From NCBI GenBank assembly GCA_029931535.1, contig JAQPZY010000809.1, positions 124,001 to 188,000 on the forward strand: a DNA stretch of 64,000 bases, in the 5' to 3' direction. Of this stretch, positions 23,774 through 36,368 are shown one piece after another. A program made the position numbers and the translations under genes. The DNA is from Margaritifera margaritifera. Taxonomy: Eukaryota; Mollusca; Bivalvia; Unionida; Margaritiferidae. The notes below the pieces were generated by a model. The model did not search any database, was not told where the DNA came from, and was given only the letters and a program-made list of their open reading frames with translations. Positions within the stretch are counted from its first letter, which is position 1. Each line of letters begins with the position of its first letter.

Positions 23774-26210
23774 CTAGAAGAAATAGATACAAGTGATAAC
23801 AATTATTTGCATCCATATGTTGATTTAGCTTGCAAAAGTCTGAACATAAAACTTTAAAATTGTCACTATCAGAAAAGTGATACATTTGCCTTACCATCCT
23901 AATGCGGGCAGGACAAAATGTAGTTTTTTGGGGGGTGTAAAACTAAATTTATTTATGTAATACTTACCTGTCAATGTTATTAAACTTTACCTTTCCGAAA
24001 TCGGAATGCACCAACTCCCTGTTCTAGAGATTTCTCAGAACACGTGCAATAGCTTTTATCCTTACTCAAAGTGCAAGCTATAAATAAAGCTTGGCTACCG
24101 TAGGTACTGAAGAACTTGAGTTATTGTGCAAACGCCATTTGTTTCTTTCAGTCTCAGGGACCTTGATTCTTCAGCTTTTGGGACTACAATCAATAGTGTT
24201 CTTCCCTACCTCATGTGCAAGTCATCTACTAAGTGACGTGACAGTAAATGGTACATATCTATAGTTGTTGTTTCAAAACCAAATTGGTAACAGACAGATG
24301 GACGGAACAATGGATCAACAGATGGACAACATCGCAACATAATATGCACTGCATTATGGCACGCATATAAAATGGATGCAGTGCATATACATTAGGTATA
24401 TGGCTCAGGGTTATATAAAAACTGACACAATCAAGGTTTGGACTGGGGTTAGGGGTTTAGCCTTAGTTCCAAATACGTGCAAACACGTGATAAGTCTAAG
24501 ACGGGAAATGAACAATGAAATTGTGAAATTGTTTCCCTTCAAACAGGCTCTTAAATATTATTCACTTTTTTTGCTGGGGGGGGGTATATTTTGTTTAATA
24601 CATTGGAGAATTATTGATTTTATATTACTGACATATAAGATAAAACTCACCTATGTACAGTATGAGGGAAGTAGTCACCCAGCACTGTTGTAAAATAAAC
24701 ATGGTTTCCCAACTCCTACACTTTGGCTTAAGCCAATTTTCTTTTACAAAGGTATCTGTTAAAATAGTCCCTGCATATTAACAAACTCGAATAAATGTTT
24801 CATGCAAAGATATCTTATGTTGCCAAATATACTGATTTATTTTTATTACCCAATCTTAAAAAGACCACGATATCAAGAAATAGAAAAAAGTATTAAGAAA
24901 TCGGACAATCTTATTTTCCTAAAAATAGTCCTTTTTTATAAAGATTTAATAGATTGAAATATTGAAATCAAATCATCATGAATGACATTTTCATTTTTAG
25001 CCAATTAAAATGATACTAAACTTGAGTCTATAACCTGTAGATTCTGTAAAATCTGGTCATCAAATAAGATTATTATGCAGATATTGCTATTTCTTAGAGT
25101 TATTTTGAAGAGACTACTTCTTGGATAGCATAATGTTTTTTTTACTGTTCAGACTGCATAATTTCAAAACCTTGGGCTAATGGCCTAAATATTTACATTG
25201 AGTTTCAGTTGTTCTGAGTTTTTTTGGACACAGACAAGAGAAAGCTCTAAAACAGAAATTCCCTCATGTTATTCCAATGATGCAAACTATTCAATTTACT
25301 GATGATTGGGTTATGGCGATTTCACTAGATATTGTTGTTTTGGTTTCTAGAGTCATCACACGAAAACAAGAGGCCCAAGTGGGTCTGATAAAGCTCAAAT
25401 CGCTTACACGATTTGACTATTTCGCTAAGCATTCTTATGCACATGTAGTATTGTAAGTACACAAACCTATGTCAACTATCTCCCAACATTTATATTACAT
25501 CTATTTACCTCATTTATTCAAGTTGGATACAGATACTTTTGAAAAAATGAAGGCATAATTAATATGCATACTCGCTTGCTCATAATCAAACTTCTCTTAG
25601 ATCTTGATGATATAAACCGCTTTACAGTTTTATAGAAACTGGGTAATAATAATAGTCTCCAGTGAGGTAGAAATCTTGGTCAATCAAATGCAAGATCACT
25701 TAATTAATAAGCATAGATCTGGATCTGACGAAAGTCCTATCAAAATAGTGTTGTAAGCTTAGACAGTAAGACTAAAGCTCATCAAATTGGAAGCAAGATC
25801 ACCTCATTAGTATGTATTAATGAAGCTCTTGAAACATCTTGACAATTTACTAAGTTTGATCAAAATTGAAACAGAAATGTAATTGTAACAAGATAGGCTA
25901 ATCAGATACATGATACCCTCATTAATATTCACATATTTCACTCAGTCTCAAGTTAAGCTCGTATTCCAAGTTTGATCAAAGTCAGGCCAGAAATTTGGCT
26001 TCCGAGAAATAACAAGCTTAGCCAATAAATACAAAATCACCTAAATAATATGCGTGAATCTCTTCAATCTAACAAATACGTCAGAGATCTTAATCATGCC
26101 AGCCTATATACCAAGTTTGATCTAATTAAAAAAAAACTATAGTATGTTATAGAAGTAACTTATTCAGATTTATAAGTAATATATGCTGTACTTGCAGGGA
26201 CTAAGTGAAA

Positions 26211-26912
26211 TATAAGTCATGTATAGGTAGTATAAGTCATGTATAAGTAGTATAAGTCATGTATAGGTAGTATAAGTCATGTATAGGTAGATTAAGTCAC
26301 GTATAAGTAGTATAAGTCACGTATAGGTAGATTTAGTCGTAAGTAGTATAAGTCACGTATAAGTAGTATAAGTCATGTATAGGTAGTATAAGTCATGTAT
26401 AAGTAGTATAAGTCATGTATAGGTAGTATAAGTCATGTATAGGTAGATTAAGTCACGTATAAGTAGTATAAGTCACGTATAAGTAGTATAAGTCATGTAT
26501 AAGTAGTATAAGTCATGTATAGGTAGATTTAGTCACGTATAAGTAGTATAAGTCACGTATAAGTAGTATAAGTCATGTATAGGTAGTATAAGTCATGTAT
26601 AAGTAGTATAAGTCATGTATAGGTAGATTTAGTCACGTATAAGTAGTATAAGTCACGTATAAGTAGTATAAGTCATGTATAGGTAGTATAAGTCATGTAT
26701 AAGTAGTATAAGTCATGTATAGGTAGTATAAGTCATGTATAGGTAGTATAAGTCATGTATAAGTAGTATAAGTCATGTATAGGTAGTATAAGTCATGTAT
26801 AGGTAGTATAAGTCATGTATAAGTAGTATAAGTCATGTATAGGTAGTATAAGTCATGTATAGGTAGTATAAGTCATGTATAAGTAGTATAAGTCATGTAT
26901 AAGTAGTATAAG
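26211..26912. repeat. 20-bp minisatellite, ~35 units, with 60-bp higher-order repeat
   Basis: The unit is GTATAAGTCATGTATARGTA (R = A or G), with variants cac for cat and gatt for gtat. About 35 units run head-to-tail, with one short unit near 26333. From about 26580 to 26880 the A/G variants follow a strict three-unit pattern (A, G, G), so 60-bp blocks are identical. No ORF. Confidence 0.95.
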
Positions 26913-27223
26913 CCTTTGTCAATTGAATATTTATAAACAGCAAGTTCACAGACACAGTCATTTTCTGACTAACAGTTTACTGCAAAACACAGTATCAAGT
27001 TCATGGTTTATGGCAAAATAAACCAAGTCCAAAAATAGGTGTTAGCTTGAGGTTTTCGCAAAAATTCATATCTTCCCACCAGATGTATAAATTTCAAGGA
27101 GAACGCTATGAAAAGAAAGAGAATATCATCATGTTTTATTCTAAATGTTTCATAGATTAAAGAAAAATATTGAATAAAACTTACAACTTTGATGGACTTT
27201 TGACATCACAATTTAAAAAAGCA

Positions 27224-27224
<1 letters not shown>

Positions 27225-27281
<57 letters not shown>
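27225..27281. repeat. (AT)n microsatellite
   Basis: About 28 AT units within the receptor intron. Confidence 0.95.
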
Positions 27282-27283
<2 letters not shown>

Positions 27284-29324
27284 CAAAGTGGGGATGTGAG
27301 TGAAAATACATATTTTGAACCAGGGACTTTTTCAGCATCCAGCAATACATTATTTTCTATTTTTTCATTTAAAACAATACTGTTTGGCACTAAACATTAA
27401 ATTATGTATATTTTAATGAAACACAAAATTATGTATCACTGGATGTGGACAAAAAATATTTGATATAGAAGTAGCAAAATTCCAGAACCTGATCGATTTC
27501 CAGGGTGAATACTATCATAATTTAGACTTAGCCACACCTCGTCTTCTGTTTTCGGAATTTAAAACCATTGCGGCTTGCTGATAGGATTATGTGAAACCAA
27601 CTTGTTCCATATCGTGGTTTTGCTTTATTTACTCATTGCTCTTTTCAGCATAATGTGGATATAATAGGATTCGCACAGTGACAATTGGTTTTTGAGAAGT
27701 TTGGAGACGATAGAGATGGAAATATGTATATCAGATATAATTGTATTCACATACTAGTATTGTGGGGGTATTGTGGAAGGACCACTATCAGTAAGATCCA
27801 GCACTCTTTAGAGACAGACAGCCTAAGTTGTATCTGGGTAGTGAAACAAAATGATTGTTTGGTGTATTTTTTCAGTCAGATGTGTAAATATTTTACCACC
27901 GTTTTGAAGAGGAACAATGCTCTACTGGCTGGTTCTGTCTTGTATATTTCAGAAATTATTCCTTTTAATTTATAAAGGATTATTTGGCAGGTTATTTTTC
28001 ATAAATGTATCAAGACTATGGGACGGTTAAAGTGTTCTAGATTTGTTTTTTTTGTGTTTTTTTTTTTGTGTAATGTAATTAGCGACTTTTAAATGTCATT
28101 ACAGCGAATATATTTAACGTGATCCAACTGGTTTAGAACGATTGTTTTGATGATGTCACACTCACTTGAGTTGTCCATGAAAACGATCAATTAGAATGTA
28201 TGTCCCTCATGATCTTTTTGACAATTTGTTAAGTATTCATTCATTGTAAAAAATGTCTCTCAATTCAATACAAGAATACCAGCAATAAAAATCCACAGAG
28301 ATGTCTATCCTTATATATTAGCTTATCCAACTGAGATAAGAAAAATACATTTTTAAAAACTATATTTAACAGAAGCTCATTGCACCATACCACCATGTAC
28401 ATGAATTAATATATTGTCATATCTTTGACTGTGAGCCTATATGTATGCCCTGACAATAAGCTTTTGCTGAATATACGTGCTTTCCATTTGACCAAAACAT
28501 TGTAAATATGGACATGTGCAGATATGTGTACACTACACAATCAGTATGTACAGTAAAGACTGTTTATAATGCTTCACAGGAACTTGAACTATTTTATATA
28601 TATCACTATATATTGTTTACTACATCTATGTCGAACACCATTAACAATGTATATAGCCATTTTTGAAAAATTAAAGATGAATTTGGATATAACATTTCTC
28701 GTTTATAACATTATATGAATACTGTTAGAAATAGTTGTTTGAACTCATATGTAAAGGTAATCACATTTTCAAACAACATTCATCTGTATAAATATATTTC
28801 ATCATGAAACAGTTGATAAACCCGTAAGTTTTACCATATGCTCAAAGTGTCAACATAAATGTATATATACTCGATGGACGATCATAAAAATCACTTGTAT
28901 GTGGCTTATATGATTCATTGGCTGGAACATTTATATGCAAGAAAGTCCTTCATTAATTTGGATGGAAAGAAATTGCCAATAGTGATCTATTTATTTAATA
29001 ACCTGAGGTTATTTGTCCATATGCTTATCAGTGGCATGCAAATGCAAACATACAGGTATAGAACAATAGCTAAAAGTTAACATTAAATTATTTGGGCAAA
29101 AATGGCAAAGAAGAAACATTTTTTTATGCTGCAATTACATTGAACCAGCAACCAGTGATTCTAAATTAATGATTATCCATGAACGTAATATGCATGCATA
29201 TATCTAGTTATGTATGTAGATAAATGTGTGCAAGCAAATAATTTTAGCTGATATTTGCTTTAATCTGAATTAATCCTAAACAACTATTATGTTCTCCTTT
29301 GCTCATTATTTTTATTACTACTGC

Positions 29325-29402
29325 TCTCCCTTGTTACAGTGCAGTATCTGGGGTTTATAATGTCTGATCAGACTAAGTAACAAACCCCAGTGTAGCGAGA
29401 GT
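29325..29402. mobile_element. Small palindromic MITE-like element
   Basis: CTGGGGTTT (29348-29356) pairs perfectly with AAACCCCAG (29382-29390). Between them lies a second perfect palindrome, GTCTGATCAGAC (29362-29373). Imperfect complementarity (ctctccc / gcgagag) extends outward on both sides. Such nested inverted repeats fit a tiny non-autonomous element or a cruciform-forming site. Confidence 0.4.
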
Positions 29403-30802
29403 TAAAATGTTATATGAATCTATATGTGTCAGGGTAGAGAGGTTAGGTGGGGTGGGGAAATTGCAGCAAAAACATATAACTAAAAGTTTAGTTTATGTAA
29501 CTTAAATATATTTTTTCACTTCTTGGTATTTGTGCATTTAATTTTGTCAAATAATAACATTTAAAAAAGGAAACACAGATATAATACTAAGCTTCAAGTT
29601 GTTTTCTTGCAATCCATATATTCATTACAATGAATGGTGCTCTAATAAGGGAGAGCTGCATGATTATTAATGTTATCTTTGTTATGTGGCTTGGTTTTTG
29701 CTGCCCTGGTAAAAATGCATAGACTATCTATAGATCCAAGATTTTCTTAATATATCTAATTACAATTCCTGATATTTCTTTGTTTTTAAATGGAAAGTGT
29801 TACGCCAACATATCTAAAATAATTAAAATATCCAGCTGATGCAGGAGGCAAGTTTCTATTTAGTCTATCATAGGTAAACTTTAAGCATTTTAAATATATT
29901 TTGGGATTTTAATCTAATTTTTCAGGAAAGTTGAGCTTGTTTAGAGTTATTTAAGAACACAGATGACATGTTTTTTAAGTCCGCATACTGAATGGTGGTA
30001 GTGTCTCAGTTGAATCAAGATGACATGAGGCCGCTATTTATGTTCCTCCTTCACTAAGTTGGGATTTGAAACAGGTCCAACCTACTTTTAGAGCTTGAGC
30101 TTGAGTCAGAAAATCTTTGAGAAACATCCTTACCGGTAAATCGGGACTGAATGATTTTAGGTGAAAATCAAGATCTGAGCTTCAGATTTAGCTTAAGATT
30201 GTTTTAAGAAACCTCACTAAAGACTCTAATTATCTTTTCAGCCTTTTGCATTACAAAAGCCAGTTTGTTGCTAGACATTAATCTCTTTTTGGGTCAGACT
30301 AATGATATACTGTTATCACAGTATTGCCAGTATATTGCCAGTGTGTTGCTAGAATGACAATTTCATAAGGGATGGAAATCCGTCGTTTCAGCATGGATAA
30401 TTCCTGATCTGATGATGGACATCCATTGCCAACCATGGTCTACAGTTGTCTTTTCTAACTGCATGGATGAGTCATGGATATTCATAGTTGACTTGACCAT
30501 AAGCATTATTAGTCTGACCATGGTCTTACAAACCATGAATATCGATGATCCATACATGGCCACATTTATCCAGAGTGGATGCACACGGCAATAATCATGG
30601 ATAGAACACGAACATTCACGGACAAGTCCATCCTCTGTCCATGTCAATGGTACCAAAACTGAGATCTCTGGGTGTTTTCTGTTTACATAATTCTTTCTTT
30701 GGCAAGCTCATACTTGTAACACATTTAAGGTAAAATTCATATTGCAAGTACGAGATGTTGTCTGTTTGTTAACTTGCCAGTCCTGATAGGTATCATACTT
30801 AC

Positions 30803-31084
30803 AATGCACATCCAAGTCCAGAGTACTTTCCTGAGAACTGCTCTTAGAGTTCATTCCTTTACATCCCCATTTGCCTATTGTGTCTCTTGTTACTATGGCG
30901 ATAATTAAAGTCTGGCCAGTCTGTTCCTGAATATGTTGACCATCCTTGGTCCATATGAACTGTTGAACTGCAGGATTTGCATCTATCACAACACATGTTA
31001 GGTTTACATTTGTCTGTCCTAGCTTGACAATGTACAAACTTGGCCTGGGTAGGATGGCTGGTTGAAGGAGCACCTCAGGAGCAT
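30803..31084 (-). CDS. Ig domain 5 exon of the receptor
   Basis: 282 nt, phase 1-1: acceptor ttactag, donor CATT|GTAAGT. It encodes a 94-codon domain with linker APEVLLQP, first Cys in VNLTCVV, core Trp in QQFIWTKDG, and D-T-I-G-K-W-G-C in place of the usual D-x-G-x-Y-x-C; Trp replaces the conserved F-strand Tyr. The G strand ends STLDLDVH. One N-glycosylation site (NLT) is visible. It lacks the extra Cys pair seen in Ig2-4. Confidence 0.9.
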
Positions 31085-32499
31085 CTAGTAAGTACATAAA
31101 GTTATGTTTATGACTTTGCCAGTTTCAGGGATATACCTCTTTAAGCAAAGCACTTTATTCTACTAAAGTGCAACATGAATGAAAGTTGGTATATTGATAT
31201 GCACCGATCAGATATTGTTACTTGGCACATTTGATATTAGCTTTCAAAGTTTAAGAAAGTACAGATCAGTCTGGACTGAATGTGTGGTCGAATTTGATCA
31301 ATATTCCATTAAATGCTAAACAATGACAAACCAGACTCCTATGCATAATTTGACTAATATGAAGTAGGTTTTGAGTAAGCTGTTTTCCATGGTAACACCA
31401 TATAAAATTGTATTCTATTATAGGCCTTGTTTTCTACAGAAACAATCATTCAAAGTGTTTTTGAAGTCAACATGAAAATAGTTTAAGGTTACAAACAATC
31501 CTAAGTAATAAATCTACAAAATAGCTTTCATACTAAACATGCTTACTGTAGTTATTTTCAGCTAAAATATTTTAATGACTTTTATGACCATTTTTTATTA
31601 CCCTGCTTTCAAAATATGGATCTACTAATACTGATTGCAACACACCCAAGGCAGCCATTTTAGGTACAAAGGGCAAAAAAATCTTTTGTGCATATGTTTG
31701 ACATCCAGGTCGTTTTTATGATATGAAGGGATTAAAAACTAAATAAAAATTGAGCAATGTATTCGATAGCTACAAACAGGTTCCTTGTATTGCCTTAACA
31801 CCAAACTGCCCACCATCATCAGTTATATATGTACTTGCTTTGTTATTTCTAGCAACCACATTTTTCTGTCATTTGTTTCCCTTTTAGTTAACTTGTTTTA
31901 CCTTTCAGTTAGTCTAATTTTATTTAGGTTTCTTTTTCTCTAAAATGGTTTGGTTTCATAAAATTTACAAGTTAACAAATATTCTGATTCTCTTGATTCA
32001 TTACATCAAATAGAATTGTATTGACTCAATGCAATAAGACGCAAGATCTTGGGGCATTTAATTTCATGACTAAACTTCTCGGGGTGAAAATTTATATCTT
32101 CATATCCAAGAGTGCAATACTTTATTGAAGTAAAATACTTGTAACATTAAATACCACTTGACGTTATCATCATTCATCAGTATTATATCAATAATTGTAA
32201 CTTGATTCAGGTTTACATTTTTCATTGTTACTAACTTTCAACACAGAAAATCTGTGACTTAAAAGAAATTCATTAAATGAGAACATCCTGGAGACGAGAC
32301 AACATTTTCAACAAATTTATTTATTTCATAACAAAAGTTTGCAAATTTCATATACTTAAGAAAATTATATTCATTTTAATTACCTATAATTCATTTTAAT
32401 TACCTATAATTATTTTTATATTACCAATAATCGTTTGAATATCTAAAATTTGTATTGCATTGCAAATAAAAACAAATGTTTTAGAAAATCATGTTTTTG
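31085..32499 (-). other. Receptor intron, AT-rich part between Ig4 and Ig5
   Basis: AT-rich intron without recognised exons or repeats, apart from a short 'ttcattttaattacctataa' doublet near 32365-32410. Confidence 0.6.
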
Positions 32500-35400
32500 T
32501 GAGAAATACTTACCCGATTACATTAACATTAGGAAGATGCTCCGCTAACTCGAAAATCCAGCAATCGCGTAAAGACACAATTTCATCTTTCTATATACTA
32601 TGAAAATTAAGGAAAGAAACTCCTCCCAACCCTTCCCCTTACCTTCGCTCACTACCATTGAGCGATAGCTCGATGAAGATATGAAGATGCCTGCATGTGT
32701 GGGGAGGTATGGGAGGGCTTAGCAGTAATCTGATTGGGTGTGTATTCTCGGAGAAACATAATTTACTAATCAAATTGCTTTCTCCCTGATCACATTAATG
32801 TTAGGAGAATTGGTAACAGGAGGAGGCAATGCTGAGCATCCTACCTTTACCATTGTCACCCTCAAGGGAATAAGGGCGCACTCCTAATATCAGAACAGCA
32901 CAACTGACTGTCACCTAAGCCGTAAAGACAGTACCGGTGTAAGAGAAAAGGTGGCAAACGTCTTTTGTTCACTGAGTAAATCACCAGGCAATCCAGTGAA
33001 AACGCTGTTGAACACCCTTGGTAAGACTGTGCAGACTTAAACTGGTCTGGTGATGGTCCGTTTTGCAACCACTGGATATACCACATTCAATTCTTATCTG
33101 AGTAAATCTAGACCACGCAGAAAGAAGATTAAGAATGTTGACTTTACATGCCAGCTAACTGCATCTATTATGTCTCGGATTGCCACATTCCGTTTGAACG
33201 AGTGGCTTGCATAGATAGCTCTGATTTCTTAAGGTGAATGTTTCATGAGGCGTACTTGATCTCTTGAGATCTTGGAATATGCCAAGGGTATTACTCACTT
33301 TAGCCATAATGCCAGGGCTTAGGTGGTTATATCCTCTTTCCCCAGCTGGACCTGAAGAAAATGGCATTGCCAGGCTCCCCCACCCAACACTTTTCAGTCC
33401 ACGTCACTTAATGTCTGAACACGTGGACTGGGTCCTCCATAACTGCCTTCCTAGACTCATCAATGGGGAGAGGGGACAGATGACCACTGTTTCACTATTA
33501 AGAGTGGTTCCGTCATATGACTTACGAAACCATGTGATCTAAACTGTTGAAAAGTTCAGGTACACCGAAAGGGCATGCAACTCGCTGACCCTGCATGCCG
33601 AAGCTAGAGCTGTGAAGAAACACAGTTTAAATTATAGAACCTAAGACGCTTTAAGGTGGTGCTATCGAAGGGTTCAAACTGATTTGAATTCATCCATGAC
33701 AGTACCCACAATAAATTCCACTTGGGTAACAGGTAAGCGATTTTGGTTTATTAAATTAAAAAGTGGCTAGTAGGTGTAATGAATCCTTATCCTGACCTAG
33801 ATCCGCTCTACCGTGAAGTCTTAATGTATCCAAGATCATGGAACGGTAGCCTTTGATCATATTGGGGTATACTTTTTTCCCTTGAAAAGTAATAAAGAAC
33901 GTTTGACAACTGTGGGATTGAGGCACTCAAATGGACGATACTGTTGCTGTTCCTCCAGTCCCTGAAAACGGTCACTTCCTCTCGTACACCTTCAAAGAGG
34001 AAGGCCTCAACGACAGAAGGTTTAAATTATTTTCTTCGCAAGGCTCTCCTAACAAAAGCCAGGTGTGAAGGAGTGATCTATCTGGACATGGACGAAACAC
34101 CTGTGACCATGGCTGTTTGAGCAGGTTGGGTCTTGGAGCAATTTTTTCCTGGGAATATATATCAGTAAATCGAGCAGATCATTGGCCCATAATTTGTCAC
34201 ATTTAAGATGGGCAATTAGATTCACTTCTTTGAGTTTATAAGTCTCACTTTTTTAATTATTTTTGGTGCCAAGACCATGCGGGGGTGGGGTTGGTGAGTG
34301 TAGCCCCCAAACCCCTTCTAATTAACTGAGAGTGCATTCATGGTCCAAGGCTTTGGGTCTGGGACTGGTGAGACGATTCTACCTCGTTACAAAAACAGAT
34401 CTATCATCACGTGGCCTCAGAATGCACAAATCCGCTAAAAGGTCACTGGGTGGATGGACCAGTATGGATATTCAGCCTACGCGGAATATGTCAGATCCGG
34501 GCTGTTGTATTTATTTGTGCACACGTACGAAGAAAATCTCAAACCAGCACGCATAGATCTGGTGAATCTGTCGCCTCTTGTTTGATGAGATAGGCCACTA
34601 CCACAGAAATTTGTCCTGAGCATCCTACCTTTACCATTAGAACTGCCTTTCCATATTATTGGTTCTTCCAAAAATGAAATGCTTTTATAGTAGCCTTCCT
34701 TTCTAGAATGTTGATATTGAGAGGTAACCCTCCCGACACCCATTCACCACTGGCTGTGTTGTAGCTGGGCAACATATGGGCTCTCCAACTGTACGAGCTG
34801 GTGTTCATACAGATCATAATGTTTTGGATTGTGGACAACAATTTTTGCCTTAAAACGTTATCTGACCTCTTACTTTTTGCTGGCGATCGTATCTTTGTTG
34901 TGTCTGAAACTGGTTCAGCCTGAGAGGTATAGGCGGAAAGGCGAGTTGAAGAGGTAGTTCTTGTGATACCTGCTTACGTACTTCCTCGTTGTTTCTGCCA
35001 AACTGAAATGGCGTGCCAAAAGGTGCTGACTACAGTACCAAGGCATGACGCGGCTTTAGGACAGACAAGTACAGCTAGGTGTCGTGTCTCATGAGATCCA
35101 GGTTAGCCGATGCTACCAGCGAATTAGCCATTGTGTGATAAGCGGCCCTGGTAATCACCTTGGCAATGTACGCCATTGATTCCTACGCATGATTGCTACC
35201 TGCTTTTTCGGAGTCGAAAAATCGATAGCAATGCCAAATCTAGCATAAAATAAATGATTGGTCATATTGACCGCCACAATCTTTTCGTCCAAGGACAGCA
35301 GCACTGGGCTGATCGTTGGTGAATGAGTGCAATACCAGACTGGGCAGAATGATGCTGGTTGCTGGTTTTATGAACAGAACGCCTTGGAATTGCCTAGGTC

Positions 35401-36300
35401 AATATTTCCCTAGGATAAGCCATACAATTTTGAGTCTGTGGTTGTATGGGCCACAGGGCAAATACCACAGTTTTTCTTGCCAGTATGAAATGCCAGTAAG
35501 TGTGTTAGCCGTTTGGCTTGGCTGATGCATGGATGGACATTCCAGCTGTAGGCTGGGCAGTCAGCTCAGCTCCCAGCTGGATGGACAGCCTGGTTGTCAT
35601 CTAGATGGCCAGTTTGGTAACATCCTTGTTGGTCCATGCCGAAAAACAGACAAATCAGCCAACAGGATCCATGTACAGCTCTGCGTACCACAATGCAACT
35701 GACCAGTACATAGCATGGCTCGCCTTGGACATCAAGAGTGCAGGCCTCTATTTCTTGGCAAAGGGATCCAACAATCTCTGAAAAGAAGCCCGAGTCGATA
35801 ATTCTTCATTCAACTGATTAACATAAGCAGATGAAAACAGATCAGCACAGACGGATAGAGTAACTAGCATATGAACCTTGAGGGACTTAAATAAAAGATG
35901 GGCCCAGGTCCTTGTCAATATCAGCAGCTGAGAAGCACCAGAGTCCAAAGCAGGAGGCTTAAGGAGCCGAGCGGGCAAATGGACCCCATTACTCGAGGTA
36001 GAAACTAGCATCCAATGCACAGAAGTGTGGACAGTCTACCCCTTCTGCTGTCTGGCTGCTTTTTGTCCCCATGACAACGTGTGTGTTAAATCTCTGATGC
36101 TCGCTGAGTGTGAAAGCAACATAAGGTCCATGTTAGATTGCACAACAGACAGCCTCTCCAAATTGGGGATGGTCCTGGTGTCTGAATACCCAGAGAGCTT
36201 TGGAAACAGATCTTAGGGAGAATGCAGTAAACGAAAGGTCCTAACTTCCCTCTTAAGCCATTGCCTGAGCAGTAGGGTGGGACAAAGATGGGGACTCTAA
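32500..36300. mobile_element. GC-richer, unclassified (probably transposon-derived) block
   Basis: Base composition changes to near-balanced GC compared with the AT-rich surroundings. Internal repeats are visible: 'gat(t/c)acattaa(c/t)(a/g)ttagga' at about 32516 and 32789, and 'gagcatcctacctttaccatt' at about 32834 and 34618. Open frames of 60-92 codons exist on both strands (e.g. 35748-36020 minus, 33264-33542 plus), but I recognise no reverse transcriptase, integrase, transposase or recombinase motif. The sharp composition shift, internal direct repeats and position in an intron suggest an inserted element. The family is not known; a DIRS-like or large non-autonomous element are guesses. 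Confidence 0.4.
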
Positions 36301-36350
36301 TTTTTCTGCAAACGTCCTTTTATACCTTTTGCTATATTTGTATTAATGCT

Positions 36351-36368
36351 TTGTGTATGCATACACAA
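36351..36368. other. Perfect 18-bp palindrome (copy A)
   Basis: TTGTGTATGCATACACAA is self-complementary over 18 bases and is unchanged in copy B at 44875-44892. Confidence 0.85.

Larger units (their letters stand above)
23774..30802 (-). other. Receptor intron between Ig5 and Ig6
   Basis: 7.0 kb. It holds diverged short repeats at 25366-26130 (recurring 'aagtttgatcaaa' about every 115-145 bp, after a 'gaggcccaagtggg' start), the 20-bp minisatellite, an AT microsatellite, a palindromic element at 29.3 kb and a CATGG-rich patch at 30.4 kb. No exon is recognised. Confidence 0.7.

Noticed and set aside
26211..26912. Regular repeats considered as a CRISPR array
   Set aside because: Units are contiguous 20-bp repeats without unique spacers, in an animal genome. 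It is a minisatellite.
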